A DNA stretch of 6,382 nt from Atribacterota bacterium (GCA_028696495.1 JAQVGY010000028.1:1-6382); one strand, 5' to 3'; shown: positions 1 through 6,382, counted from the first letter of the stretch. Notes: generated by a model not told the origin, from the letters alone. Numbers and translations: made by a program.

Positions 1-1614
1 CTGGGTTATATCAGTTATCATGAATTACAGAGAGAAAAGAACTATTTACTGGAACTTGCTCATTCAGAAGGGTTAAATGTTGCCTTTTCCATACAGACCT
101 TAGGGTCCCAATTTATTGTGAACCGAAATGTCTTAACAGAGGTACTCAATCTCTTTCAAAAAGAGGGTATTACCTTTATCGATATTGTAGATAATAATGG
201 TCTGGTTCGAATGAGTACCGATAAGCTCAGGATGGAGGAACGAGTCGAAATTGAATTTCCGGGAAGAGTCAATTATTTTCAAACCCATGACCGGGAAAAT
301 AGAAGAATTCTTCAAATTATTAAACCTTTTGATTTTGGTGACTCTTTTTCTTCAGATTTATTCGGATTTATATTTTTACGTGATAAATATCTTTCCATTG
401 GTATAAATTTAGAGGGCTATTATCTGCGCTACAATCAGATTAAACAGAGAGTTTTCTTAAATTATCTCATTATTCTCATTATCTCTCTGCTGGGGATATC
501 CATGGTCTTTAGATTTCAGGAGAGTCTTGTCGCAAGGAGGACCATCCGCAATATGAGAGACTATACCACCAAACTCTTAGAGACTATGGATAGCGGAGTA
601 ATTTCGGTTGACCGGCATAATATTATCAAGACCATCAACAAAAAGAGTGAAGAGATATTTCAGGTGAAAAGGGATGAGGTATTAAATAAAAATGCCGAAG
701 AGGTGCTGCCACTTAAAATTAGAGATAAATCATTATACCTGCTTGGGCTTCAGGAAGGAAAAAAAATAGAAGAAGAGCTCGAATTTGAGACCAAAACTCA
801 TATTCAAAAAAATCTGGTAATCAATACCTCTTTTCTGGAGGGTGAACATAATCAAACAGGCGGGATGGTGATATTGGTGAGGGACATTACCAGACTGAAA
901 AGATTGTCTGAAGAGATAAACCAGAACAAAAGACTGGCTTCCTTAGGACAAATCGCCAGTGCCATCGCCCATGAGATAAGGAACCCTTTGAGTTCTATCA
1001 GGGGTTTAACCCAGTTTCTTTTACAATCCTTTCCTGAAGACAATGAACAGAGAAGTGATTTAAAAGTAATTATTAAAGAAGTAGATAGACTGAATGAACT
1101 GATTAATCAGGTACTGGATTTCTCCAGACCTAAAAAATTAAATTTTACCTGTTTTGCCTTAGGAGAAACTATCGAAGAGCTGGTAAACCTGTTAAAATCA
1201 GAGAGCAGGGAGAAGGAGATTCGATTCCAGCTTTCCCTGGAATGTCCCCATCATAATATCTTTGCCGACCGGGCTCAGATAAGAAGGGCTTTAATGAATG
1301 TTATCTTAAATTCCATTCAGGCGGTTTCTCCAAAAGGGGAGATTGCCATATCCTTAAAATCGACTCTTTATCGGGACCAGGAGGCTGTGTTAATCTCTAT
1401 TAAAGATAATGGAGCAGGAATAAGCGAGGAAGAATTGGCACATATATTTGACCCCTTCTTTACCACCCGCAGTCAGGGGACCGGGTTGGGATTATCCATA
1501 GCCTATAATATCATTGAGATGCATCAGGGTACCATTGCCATAGAATCAGTGCCAGGGAAGGGGACTATGGTAAAAATATTTATTCCATCAGGGAGGAATA
1601 GAGAGATTGAATAA
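1..1614 (+). CDS. Sensor histidine kinase, ZraS/HydH/AtoS-like, 5' truncated by window edge
   Basis: Membrane-bound histidine kinase that autophosphorylates on His and should donate the phosphate to the NtrC-type regulator encoded next. The frame is open from base 1 (537 residues visible), so the gene starts upstream; the GTG at 118 has no ribosome binding site and lies inside the sensor domain. Numbering from base 1: residues 1-6 may be the end of a first membrane helix; about 7-150 form an extracytoplasmic-type sensor region with VDNNG at 63-67; 152-170 is a hydrophobic helix (FLNYLIILIISLLGISMVF); about 190-299 looks like a PAS domain (LLETMDSGVISVD); the HisKA H-box is AHEIRNPLSS with phosphorylatable His324; the ATPase domain has the N-box NVILN (433-437), G1 box DNGAG (469-473), F-box FDPFFTTR (483-490) and G2 box GTGLGLS (493-499). 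The catalytic residues look intact. The sensor region has no cysteine and its ligand is unknown, so ZraS, HydH or AtoS identity cannot be decided. The stop overlaps the next start by 8 bases. Confidence 0.95.
   Translation: MGYISYHELQREKNYLLELAHSEGLNVAFSIQTLGSQFIVNRNVLTEVLNLFQKEGITFIDIVDNNGLVRMSTDKLRMEERVEIEFPGRVNYFQTHDRENRRILQIIKPFDFGDSFSSDLFGFIFLRDKYLSIGINLEGYYLRYNQIKQRVFLNYLIILIISLLGISMVFRFQESLVARRTIRNMRDYTTKLLETMDSGVISVDRHNIIKTINKKSEEIFQVKRDEVLNKNAEEVLPLKIRDKSLYLLGLQEGKKIEEELEFETKTHIQKNLVINTSFLEGEHNQTGGMVILVRDITRLKRLSEEINQNKRLASLGQIASAIAHEIRNPLSSIRGLTQFLLQSFPEDNEQRSDLKVIIKEVDRLNELINQVLDFSRPKKLNFTCFALGETIEELVNLLKSESREKEIRFQLSLECPHHNIFADRAQIRRALMNVILNSIQAVSPKGEIAISLKSTLYRDQEAVLISIKDNGAGISEEELAHIFDPFFTTRSQGTGLGLSIAYNIIEMHQGTIAIESVPGKGTMVKIFIPSGRNREIE
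1591..1596 (+). promoter_or_regulatory. Ribosome binding site for the response regulator, inside the kinase gene
   Basis: GGGAGG lies 10 bases before the TTG at 1607 and 22 bases before the next in-frame ATG at 1619. The spacing, and the need for the first beta strand of the receiver domain (NKIMVVDD), support the TTG start. The site lies within the kinase coding sequence, as expected for translational coupling. Confidence 0.6.
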
Positions 1615-2947
1615 GATTATGGTTGTTGATGATGAAGAAAGTATTAGATTGATGCTCAGGCGGGTACTATCCAGCAGTCAGTACGAGGTACATGAGGCAG
1701 CAAACGGCATAGAGGCCCTTAACAGTATTAAAAAAGAGGAATACTCTGCTATCCTGCTGGATTTAAGGATGCCCCATATGAACGGGCTTCAGGTAATTGA
1801 GAAGATGAAAGAGATGGATATTAAAACACCCATAATTATGATGTCTGCCTATGGTACGGTTCCCGAGGCGGTAGAGGCTATGAAACTGGGAGCGATGGAT
1901 TATCTGGTCAAACCCTTTGATATAGATGAATTAAAGATGACCTTAGAGCGTATCATCCAGCAGGATGAAATCAAAAATGAGAACCAATATTTTCGGGAAG
2001 AGGAAGAGAGAAGATTCAATTTTAAAGAGATTGTGGGACAGAGTTCAGCTATGAAAAATGTACTGGAGATGGTAAAAAAAGTTGCCCCGCTTCCTACTAC
2101 GGTAATGATAACCGGAGAGAGCGGTACCGGAAAAGAGCTCATTGCCCGTGCTCTCCATATGAACAGCCCGCGCCGGGAAAAGCCTTTTGTGGTAGCCAAT
2201 TGTGTGGCATTCTCTCCCGGTATACTGGAGAGTGAGCTATTCGGTCATGAAAAAGGAGCCTTTACCGGGGCTAACTCCAGGAGAATAGGTAGATTTGAGG
2301 TTGCCCATGGGGGAACCGTCTTTCTGGATGAAATAGGGGAAGTAAATATTGCCACACAGGCAAAATTACTGAGGGTGGTCCAGGAGAAGGAATTTGAAAG
2401 GGTAGGCAGTTCTGCCAGTATAAAAGTTGAGGTCAGACTGATAGCAGCTACCAATAAGGATTTAGAAAAAGAGATAAAAGAGGGTAGATTTAGAGAAGAC
2501 CTCTTCTATCGTCTCAATGTTTTCCATATCGATATCCCGCCCTTAAGGGAAAGAAAAGAGGATATACCCCGGCTGATAGAACACTTTATTAAAAAGTATA
2601 ATCAAATTTTAAATAAGCGAATTTCTGCTATCTCTTCTGAAGGGCTGTCTCTCTTAATTGACTATTCTTTCCCGGGGAATGTAAGAGAATTGGAAAACAT
2701 TATTGAAAGAGCAATGATAATGTGTGATAGTGATATTATTGAGAAAGAATTACTCTTCTTTTTAGAACAAAAAAATGTCAGCCCCCGGCTGGGAACATTG
2801 AAAGAGATGGAAAGAGAGATGATAAAGAAGGGTCTTATTGCACATAAAGGGAACAGAACTAAAACAGCACAACATCTCGGTATTAGCAGGAGAAACCTGA
2901 TTTTGAAATTGAAGGAATATAAAATTGATATCAAACCGGAAAAATAA
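1607..2947 (+). CDS. Sigma-54-dependent response regulator, NtrC/ZraR/AtoC class
   Basis: DNA-binding enhancer protein (446 residues, usual for the class) that, when phosphorylated, remodels sigma-54 RNA polymerase using ATP. Receiver domain, about 3-120: acidic pair D8/D9, phosphoacceptor D52 (LLDLRMP), switch S80, conserved K102 (VKPF). AAA+ domain, about 142-375: Walker A GESGTGKE (170-177), the sigma-54-contacting loop GAFTGA (217-222), Walker B FLDEIGE (D241/E242), the arginine-finger region GRFREDLFYRL (293-303), and sensor II FPGNVREL (355-362). A Fis-type helix-turn-helix ends the protein (about 405-441, TAQHLGISRRNLILKLKEY). All motifs needed for sigma-54 activation are intact, so the organism should carry rpoN. 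The TTG start overlaps the kinase stop by 8 bases; ATG 1619 is the alternative but would remove the first beta strand. The cognate kinase is almost certainly the upstream gene. Target promoters are not identifiable here. The exact subfamily name is uncertain. Confidence 0.96.
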   Translation: MNKIMVVDDEESIRLMLRRVLSSSQYEVHEAANGIEALNSIKKEEYSAILLDLRMPHMNGLQVIEKMKEMDIKTPIIMMSAYGTVPEAVEAMKLGAMDYLVKPFDIDELKMTLERIIQQDEIKNENQYFREEEERRFNFKEIVGQSSAMKNVLEMVKKVAPLPTTVMITGESGTGKELIARALHMNSPRREKPFVVANCVAFSPGILESELFGHEKGAFTGANSRRIGRFEVAHGGTVFLDEIGEVNIATQAKLLRVVQEKEFERVGSSASIKVEVRLIAATNKDLEKEIKEGRFREDLFYRLNVFHIDIPPLRERKEDIPRLIEHFIKKYNQILNKRISAISSEGLSLLIDYSFPGNVRELENIIERAMIMCDSDIIEKELLFFLEQKNVSPRLGTLKEMEREMIKKGLIAHKGNRTKTAQHLGISRRNLILKLKEYKIDIKPEK

Positions 2948-2962
2948 GGAAATACTATTATA

Positions 2963-2970
2963 GGGGAGGT
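2963..2970 (+). promoter_or_regulatory. Ribosome binding site of coaX
   Basis: GGGGAGGT lies 9 bases before the ATG at 2980, in the 32-base gap after the regulator stop. No promoter or terminator is visible in this gap, which supports coaX being read from the same transcript as the two-component genes. Confidence 0.75.
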
Positions 2971-2979
2971 AAAAATCCT

Positions 2980-3744
2980 ATGTTACTGGTGTTGGATGCC
3001 GGAAATACCCATACGGTCATTGGAGTATTTGATGGAGATAAGTTGAAAAATCACTGGCGTATATTTACTGATTTAAGAAAGACCGAAGATGAATATGCTA
3101 TGCTCTTTAAAAATTTACTGGCTGAAGAGGCACTGTCTTTTACTGATATTAAGGCAGTAGCCATATCCTGTGTAGTCCCTCCCTTAATCTGGATACTGAA
3201 AAAGGTTTTTTGGGAATACTGCCATGTTGAACCATTGCTGATTAATTCAAAAATAAAATTGAATATTAAAATAAATATCGATTATCCGGAAGAGGTTGGT
3301 GCTGACAGGGTGGTAAATGCGGTAGCAGTATATGCCCTCTACGGAGCACCTGCTGTTATTATCGATTTTGGGACTGCAACTACCTTCTGTGCCCTGGATA
3401 AAGAGGGAAACTATGTGGGTGGGGCAATAGCTCCGGGACTGGAATTGGCTGGTAATGCCTTATTTGAAAAGACTTCAAAATTACCCAAAGTTGAACTGAA
3501 AAAATGTGACCATGCCATTGGCATCAATACGGTACAAGCCATTCAATCCGGTATTTATTTCGGCCATCTGGGATTGACCAGAGAATTAATAGAGCGTTTT
3601 AAAAAAGAATTAAAAGGGAGCCCTATAGTAATTGCTACCGGCGGATATGCAGATTTACTGGGTAAGAATACTTCTCTATTCGATAAGGTAGACCCGTTAC
3701 TCACCCTGCAGGGTTTAAAGATAATCTATAATATGAACAATTGA
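2980..3744 (+). CDS. coaX: Type III pantothenate kinase
   Basis: Cytoplasmic enzyme that phosphorylates pantothenate to 4'-phosphopantothenate using ATP, the first step of coenzyme A synthesis. The 254-residue length is normal for CoaX. It shows the ASKHA-fold signatures of the family: the N-terminal phosphate loop LDAGNTHT (5-12, with D6), the pantothenate-side motif PEEVGADRVVN (103-113, D109 being the expected catalytic base), the second phosphate motif DFGTATT (129-135), GGAIAPGLELA (147-157), and the C-terminal adenosine motif VIATGGYA (217-224). The type III family usually works as a homodimer, needs a monovalent cation and resists CoA feedback; these are family properties, not read from the sequence. 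The start ATG has a strong ribosome binding site and gives the canonical N-terminus. The close spacing suggests co-transcription with the sigma-54 two-component system, but nothing shows that CoA synthesis is a target of that system. Confidence 0.97.
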   Translation: MLLVLDAGNTHTVIGVFDGDKLKNHWRIFTDLRKTEDEYAMLFKNLLAEEALSFTDIKAVAISCVVPPLIWILKKVFWEYCHVEPLLINSKIKLNIKINIDYPEEVGADRVVNAVAVYALYGAPAVIIDFGTATTFCALDKEGNYVGGAIAPGLELAGNALFEKTSKLPKVELKKCDHAIGINTVQAIQSGIYFGHLGLTRELIERFKKELKGSPIVIATGGYADLLGKNTSLFDKVDPLLTLQGLKIIYNMNN

Positions 3745-3760
3745 GAGTTTCTACTCTTTT
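3744..3760 (+). terminator. Possible weak intrinsic terminator after coaX
   Basis: AGAGT (3744-3748) and ACTCT (3753-3757) form a perfect 5-base stem around the tetraloop TTCT, followed immediately by a short T run. The stem overlaps the last base of the coaX stop. It is short and only moderately GC-containing, so termination may be partial at best. Its position just before a promoter-like sequence makes it plausible. Confidence 0.3.
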
Positions 3761-3763
3761 AGT

Positions 3764-3792
3764 TTGACATCTATTTTAAGAAAAGATAAGAT
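3764..3792 (+). promoter_or_regulatory. Predicted sigma-70-type promoter for guaB
   Basis: A perfect -35 hexamer TTGACA (3764-3769) is separated by exactly 17 bases from TAAGAT (3787-3792), a 4-of-6 match to the -10 consensus that keeps its most important bases (TA at the start, AT at the end). Transcription would begin near 3799 and leave an AT-rich leader of about 70 bases before the guaB start. I see no purine-riboswitch-like fold or repressor palindrome in that leader. Confidence 0.55.
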
Positions 3793-3856
3793 TGTTTAAA
3801 GTTTTATAAATTTATTCCAAAAAAGATATTAAATACTAAACAAATTAGAGGAAAAA

Positions 3857-3865
3857 GGGAGGTGG
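3857..3865 (+). promoter_or_regulatory. Ribosome binding site that fixes the guaB start
   Basis: GGGAGGTGG contains GGAGGTG, a long match to the anti-Shine-Dalgarno sequence, ending 6 bases before the ATG at 3871. The in-frame GTG at 3862 lies inside this site and therefore cannot sensibly be the start codon; the ATG should be used. Confidence 0.8.
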
Positions 3866-3870
3866 TTTTT

Positions 3871-5337
3871 ATGTGGGAAGATAAATTAATCGAAGAAGAT
3901 GGTTTGACCTTCGATGATGTCTTATTAGTTCCTCAAAATTCAAAATTAATCCCCAGAGAAGTTGATTTACAAACCTCATTGTCCAGAAATATCAGGCTGA
4001 ATATTCCCCTGGTAAGTGCTGCCATGGATAGAGTAACCGAATCGAGACTGGCTATTGGTATGGCACGGGAAGGTGGAATAGGTATAATTCATAAGAATAT
4101 GACCATACAGGAGCAGGTGAGAGAAATTGACCGGGTAAAACGTTCCGAGAGCGGTATAATTGTGGAGCCAATCGTTCTAACAGAAGACAAGAAAGTCAAA
4201 GAAGCATTGGAGCTGATGAAACATTATCATATTTCCGGTATCCCCATAGTAAATTATGATAAGAAGTTAGTCGGTATCCTGACCAACAGGGACATCCGTT
4301 TTTTAGAAGATGAGGAGATTGCCATAAGTGAGGTGATGACCAAAGAGCCTTTGATTACCGGCAAAGTGGGGACAACACTGGAAGAGGCAAAGAAAATATT
4401 ACACCAGAACCGTATTGAGAAGTTACCCCTGGTAGATGATAATTACATCTTAAAAGGATTGATTACCATTAAAGATATTGAAAAAGCCAGACAATACCCC
4501 GATGCCTGTAAAGATGACAACGGACGCTTGAGAGTGGGTGCCGCAGTTGGTGTCTCCTCTGAAACCCTGCAACGGGTTGAGGCAATAGTACATGCTCATT
4601 GTGATGTGGTGGTTGTAGATACTGCCCATGCCGATTCTGAGAGAGTGCTAAATATCATCACTGAAATAAGGAAGAGATTTGATATAGAATTGATTGGCGG
4701 GAATGTAGCTACATATGATGGTGCTAAAAGGTTAATCGAAGCAGGTGTTGATGCTATTAAAGTAGGTATTGGGCCAGGTTCAATCTGCACTACCAGAATA
4801 GTTACCGGTGTAGGAGTGCCGCAAATCTATGCCATTAAAGAATGTGCCAGAGCCTGTCGTGAAAAGGGTATACCCCTCATTGCCGATGGCGGAATTCGCT
4901 ATTCTGGTGATATATGTAAAGCACTGGTGGTAGGTGCCGATTCCATTATGATTGGCAGTCTTTTTGCCGGTACTGAGGAAAGCCCGGGCGAAGTGGTACT
5001 CTATAAGGGCAGAAGCTACAAAGAATACCGGGGAATGGGCTCTATAGGTGCCATGAAAGAGGGTAGCCGGGACCGTTACTTCCAGGAAGAGAATGAGACC
5101 AGCAAACTGGTGCCTGAGGGTATCGAAGGGAGAATACCATATAAGGGTTCACTATCCAACTGTATCTACCAGTTAATGGGCGGGCTGAGAGCTGGAATGT
5201 CCTACTGTGGTGCGACAAATATTAAAGAATTACAGGAAAAGAGCCGTTTAATCAAGATTACCAATGCCGGTCTAAGGGAGAGCCATCCTCATGATATTAT
5301 TATTACCAAAGAAGCTCCCAATTACGAGATTGAATAA
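3871..5337 (+). CDS. guaB: Inosine-5'-monophosphate dehydrogenase
   Basis: Cytoplasmic enzyme oxidising IMP to XMP with NAD+, the first committed step of GMP synthesis; family members are tetramers. The 488-residue length is typical. The order is a catalytic barrel N-terminus (GLTFDDVLLVP, 11-21), a tandem CBS regulatory module (about 95-210, including ISGIPIVN and KLPLVDD), then the rest of the barrel: the NAD-side motif starting D250, GGNVAT (276-281), catalytic loop GPGSICTTR with nucleophile Cys306, phosphate-binding DGGIRYSGD (339-347), GSLFAGTEESPGE (362-374), YRGMGS (386-391), the flap dyad R402/Y403 (SRDRYFQ), VPEGIEGR (414-421) and the C-terminal ESHPHDIIITKEAPNY. Everything needed for catalysis is present. 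Two family motifs are altered: the usual AMDTVTE reads AMDRVTE (R54) and the usual DTAHGHS reads DTAHADS (250-256). ATG 3871 is chosen over GTG 3862 because of the ribosome binding site. It has its own likely promoter. Confidence 0.98.
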   Translation: MWEDKLIEEDGLTFDDVLLVPQNSKLIPREVDLQTSLSRNIRLNIPLVSAAMDRVTESRLAIGMAREGGIGIIHKNMTIQEQVREIDRVKRSESGIIVEPIVLTEDKKVKEALELMKHYHISGIPIVNYDKKLVGILTNRDIRFLEDEEIAISEVMTKEPLITGKVGTTLEEAKKILHQNRIEKLPLVDDNYILKGLITIKDIEKARQYPDACKDDNGRLRVGAAVGVSSETLQRVEAIVHAHCDVVVVDTAHADSERVLNIITEIRKRFDIELIGGNVATYDGAKRLIEAGVDAIKVGIGPGSICTTRIVTGVGVPQIYAIKECARACREKGIPLIADGGIRYSGDICKALVVGADSIMIGSLFAGTEESPGEVVLYKGRSYKEYRGMGSIGAMKEGSRDRYFQEENETSKLVPEGIEGRIPYKGSLSNCIYQLMGGLRAGMSYCGATNIKELQEKSRLIKITNAGLRESHPHDIIITKEAPNYEIE

Positions 5338-5419
5338 TACCCAAAAATATTATTTATTACATTCTTTTATTGATAACGATAATTCTGAAAGTCAAAAATT
5401 TTACAAAGTGGAACTTAAA

Positions 5420-6382
5420 ATGCGAGACAATGTAATATGTGATGCTCATTGTGATACAGCGCTTGACCTCATTAAGAAGAGGAGGGTACTCGGTGAGTTA
5501 TCCGCCAGGGGGCATATTGACATACCGCGCCTGAAAAAGGGCAAGGTTGATGTGCAGGTTTTTGCCTCCTATATTGAAAAACAGTATAAACCTGCTCGTT
5601 CTCTATCCAGAGCCTTACAATTAATTGATTGTTTATTATTACAATTTGAACAAAATCATAACAGTATTGAACTTGCTTCCTCTTTTTCCGATATTGAAAA
5701 GATTGTTTCCAGTAATAGAATAGCTGCCCTGCTGGCAATTGAAGGAGGAGAAGCATTAGAAGGCAAATTATACAACTTAAGAAATTTTTATCGTCTGGGA
5801 GTAAGGATAATAACCCTTACCTGGAATCAGCGAAATGATATTGCCGATGGGAGTGATTATCCTGATTCGAAAAGAGGATTAACCTCCTTCGGTAAAAAAG
5901 TGGTAAAAGAGATGAACCGTCTGGGAATGATAATCGATGTCTCCCACCTTTCGCCATCAGGATTCTGGGGTGTATTAAAAAATTCCTCTCAACCCATTAT
6001 AGCTTCCCATTCCAATTGCTATCAGCTCTGTCCACATCGGCGTAATTTGAATGATAAACAGATAAAGGCTATAGCAGAAAACGGTGGCCTTATCTGTGTG
6101 ACCTATGTCCCTGACTTTTTGACCAGACAAAGAAGAAAGGCTACTATTGATGATGTTCTTACACATATCGATTATCTGGTAAATCTGGTGGGAGTTGATT
6201 TTGTGGGTCTTGGCTCTGATTTTGATGGATGCCGGGTTTTACCTGAGGGGTTAGATGGAGCAGATAAGGTCTTTACCATAGGAGAGAAATTAACCGGGAA
6301 GGGATATGCTGCGGAAGATGTCCATAAAATAATGGGGAAAAACTTTCTGCGTTTATTTCAGCGAGTTACAAAAAATAACAGT
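5420..6382 (+). CDS. M19-family (membrane dipeptidase-like) zinc peptidase, 3' end cut by window edge
   Basis: Predicted binuclear zinc dipeptidase of the renal dipeptidase family, which cleaves dipeptides, often with tolerance for D-residues at the C-terminal position. The frame is open to the window end (321 residues, no stop yet). Metal ligands by analogy with human DPEP1: H10 and D12 in DAHCDT, bridging E109 in AIEGG, H176 in DVSHLS and H197 in ASHSN. The substrate-side Arg is in CPHRRNL (204-210) and the conserved Asp is in GLGSDFDG (263-270). The terminal family motif IMGKNFLRLF (304-313) is present, so only a few residues should be missing. The position of the DPEP1 substrate-contacting His is Trp135 here (LTWNQRN), a variant I believe is common in bacterial members. 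There is no signal peptide, so it is probably cytoplasmic despite the family name. ATG 5420 has a poor ribosome binding site; GTG 5408 (four residues longer) is an alternative. It lies 82 bases after guaB, perhaps co-transcribed. Confidence 0.92.
   Translation, partial: MRDNVICDAHCDTALDLIKKRRVLGELSARGHIDIPRLKKGKVDVQVFASYIEKQYKPARSLSRALQLIDCLLLQFEQNHNSIELASSFSDIEKIVSSNRIAALLAIEGGEALEGKLYNLRNFYRLGVRIITLTWNQRNDIADGSDYPDSKRGLTSFGKKVVKEMNRLGMIIDVSHLSPSGFWGVLKNSSQPIIASHSNCYQLCPHRRNLNDKQIKAIAENGGLICVTYVPDFLTRQRRKATIDDVLTHIDYLVNLVGVDFVGLGSDFDGCRVLPEGLDGADKVFTIGEKLTGKGYAAEDVHKIMGKNFLRLFQRVTKNNS

Noticed and set aside
133..315. Reverse-strand open frame opposite the kinase sensor region
   Set aside because: It lies entirely opposite a well-supported coding frame, has no recognisable motif or ribosome binding site, and reads as an antisense shadow.
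1435..1452. TTGGCACATATATTTGA as a sigma-54 promoter in the kinase gene
   Set aside because: The -24 half matches well, but the -12 half lacks the GC doublet at the required spacing, and it lies inside conserved coding sequence (LAHIFDPF).
1900..2934. Several reverse-strand open frames opposite the response regulator
   Set aside because: All are antisense to the conserved AAA+ and helix-turn-helix domains, have Ser/Phe/Ile-rich shadow composition, and match no family I recognise.
3862..3870. GTG start for guaB adding three residues
   Set aside because: The GTG lies within the Shine-Dalgarno sequence; ATG 3871 has ideal spacing and gives a usual IMP dehydrogenase N-terminus.
5333..5354. Inverted repeat AATAATA / TATTATT around the guaB stop as a terminator
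   Set aside because: The 7-base stem is purely A/T with an 8-base loop and no following T run, so it is too weak to call a terminator.
5372..5383. GATAACGATAAT as a Fur-type box or a -10 element for the M19 gene
   Set aside because: Two GATAAT-like hexamers are present, but the inverted third hexamer of a Fur site is missing. As a -10 element, GATAAT has no acceptable -35 at 16-18 bases upstream.
5472..6166. Reverse-strand open frames in the last kilobase
   Set aside because: The forward frame from 5420 to the window end encodes an M19 peptidase with its metal ligands, so the reverse frames are shadows.

Overview
The window holds five protein-coding genes, all on the + strand, with short gaps and no RNA gene, mobile element, CRISPR array or long repeat that I can see. 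In order they are: the 3' part of a membrane-bound sensor histidine kinase; its NtrC-class, sigma-54-activating response regulator; type III pantothenate kinase (coaX); IMP dehydrogenase (guaB); and the 5' part, probably nearly all, of an M19-family (membrane dipeptidase-like) metallopeptidase. Both end genes are cut by the window edges.

Organism: the DNA is moderately AT-rich, uses many AGA/AGG (Arg) and ATA (Ile) codons, and has strong GGGAGG-type ribosome binding sites and a TTG start. CoaX rather than a CoaA-type kinase, a sigma-54 activator, and an IMP dehydrogenase ending ESHPHDIIITKEAPNY fit a Gram-positive-like or deep-branching, probably anaerobic bacterium (Clostridia or Halanaerobiales-like, or a candidate phylum such as Atribacterota). 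This is inference from style and gene content; no phylogenetic marker here settles it.

Layout: bases 1-2947 are the two-component pair. The kinase stop overlaps the regulator start by 8 bases, so they are very probably translated together. After a 32-base gap with a strong ribosome binding site, coaX (2980-3744) probably continues the same transcript. A 126-base AT-rich gap follows, with a weak hairpin over the coaX stop and a good sigma-70-type promoter, which suggests that guaB (3871-5337) starts a new transcription unit. An 82-base gap then leads to the M19 gene (5420 to the window end), which may be read through from guaB.

Function: the kinase senses an unknown extracytoplasmic or membrane signal and phosphorylates the regulator, which should switch on sigma-54 promoters outside this window. 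coaX makes the first committed intermediate of coenzyme A synthesis, guaB the first committed step to GMP, and the M19 protein probably hydrolyses dipeptides. No single pathway links all five. I see mostly ordinary core genes and no convincing new system; the points most worth a second look are the regulator-coaX linkage, two substitutions in normally conserved IMP dehydrogenase motifs, and the unassigned sensor domain.
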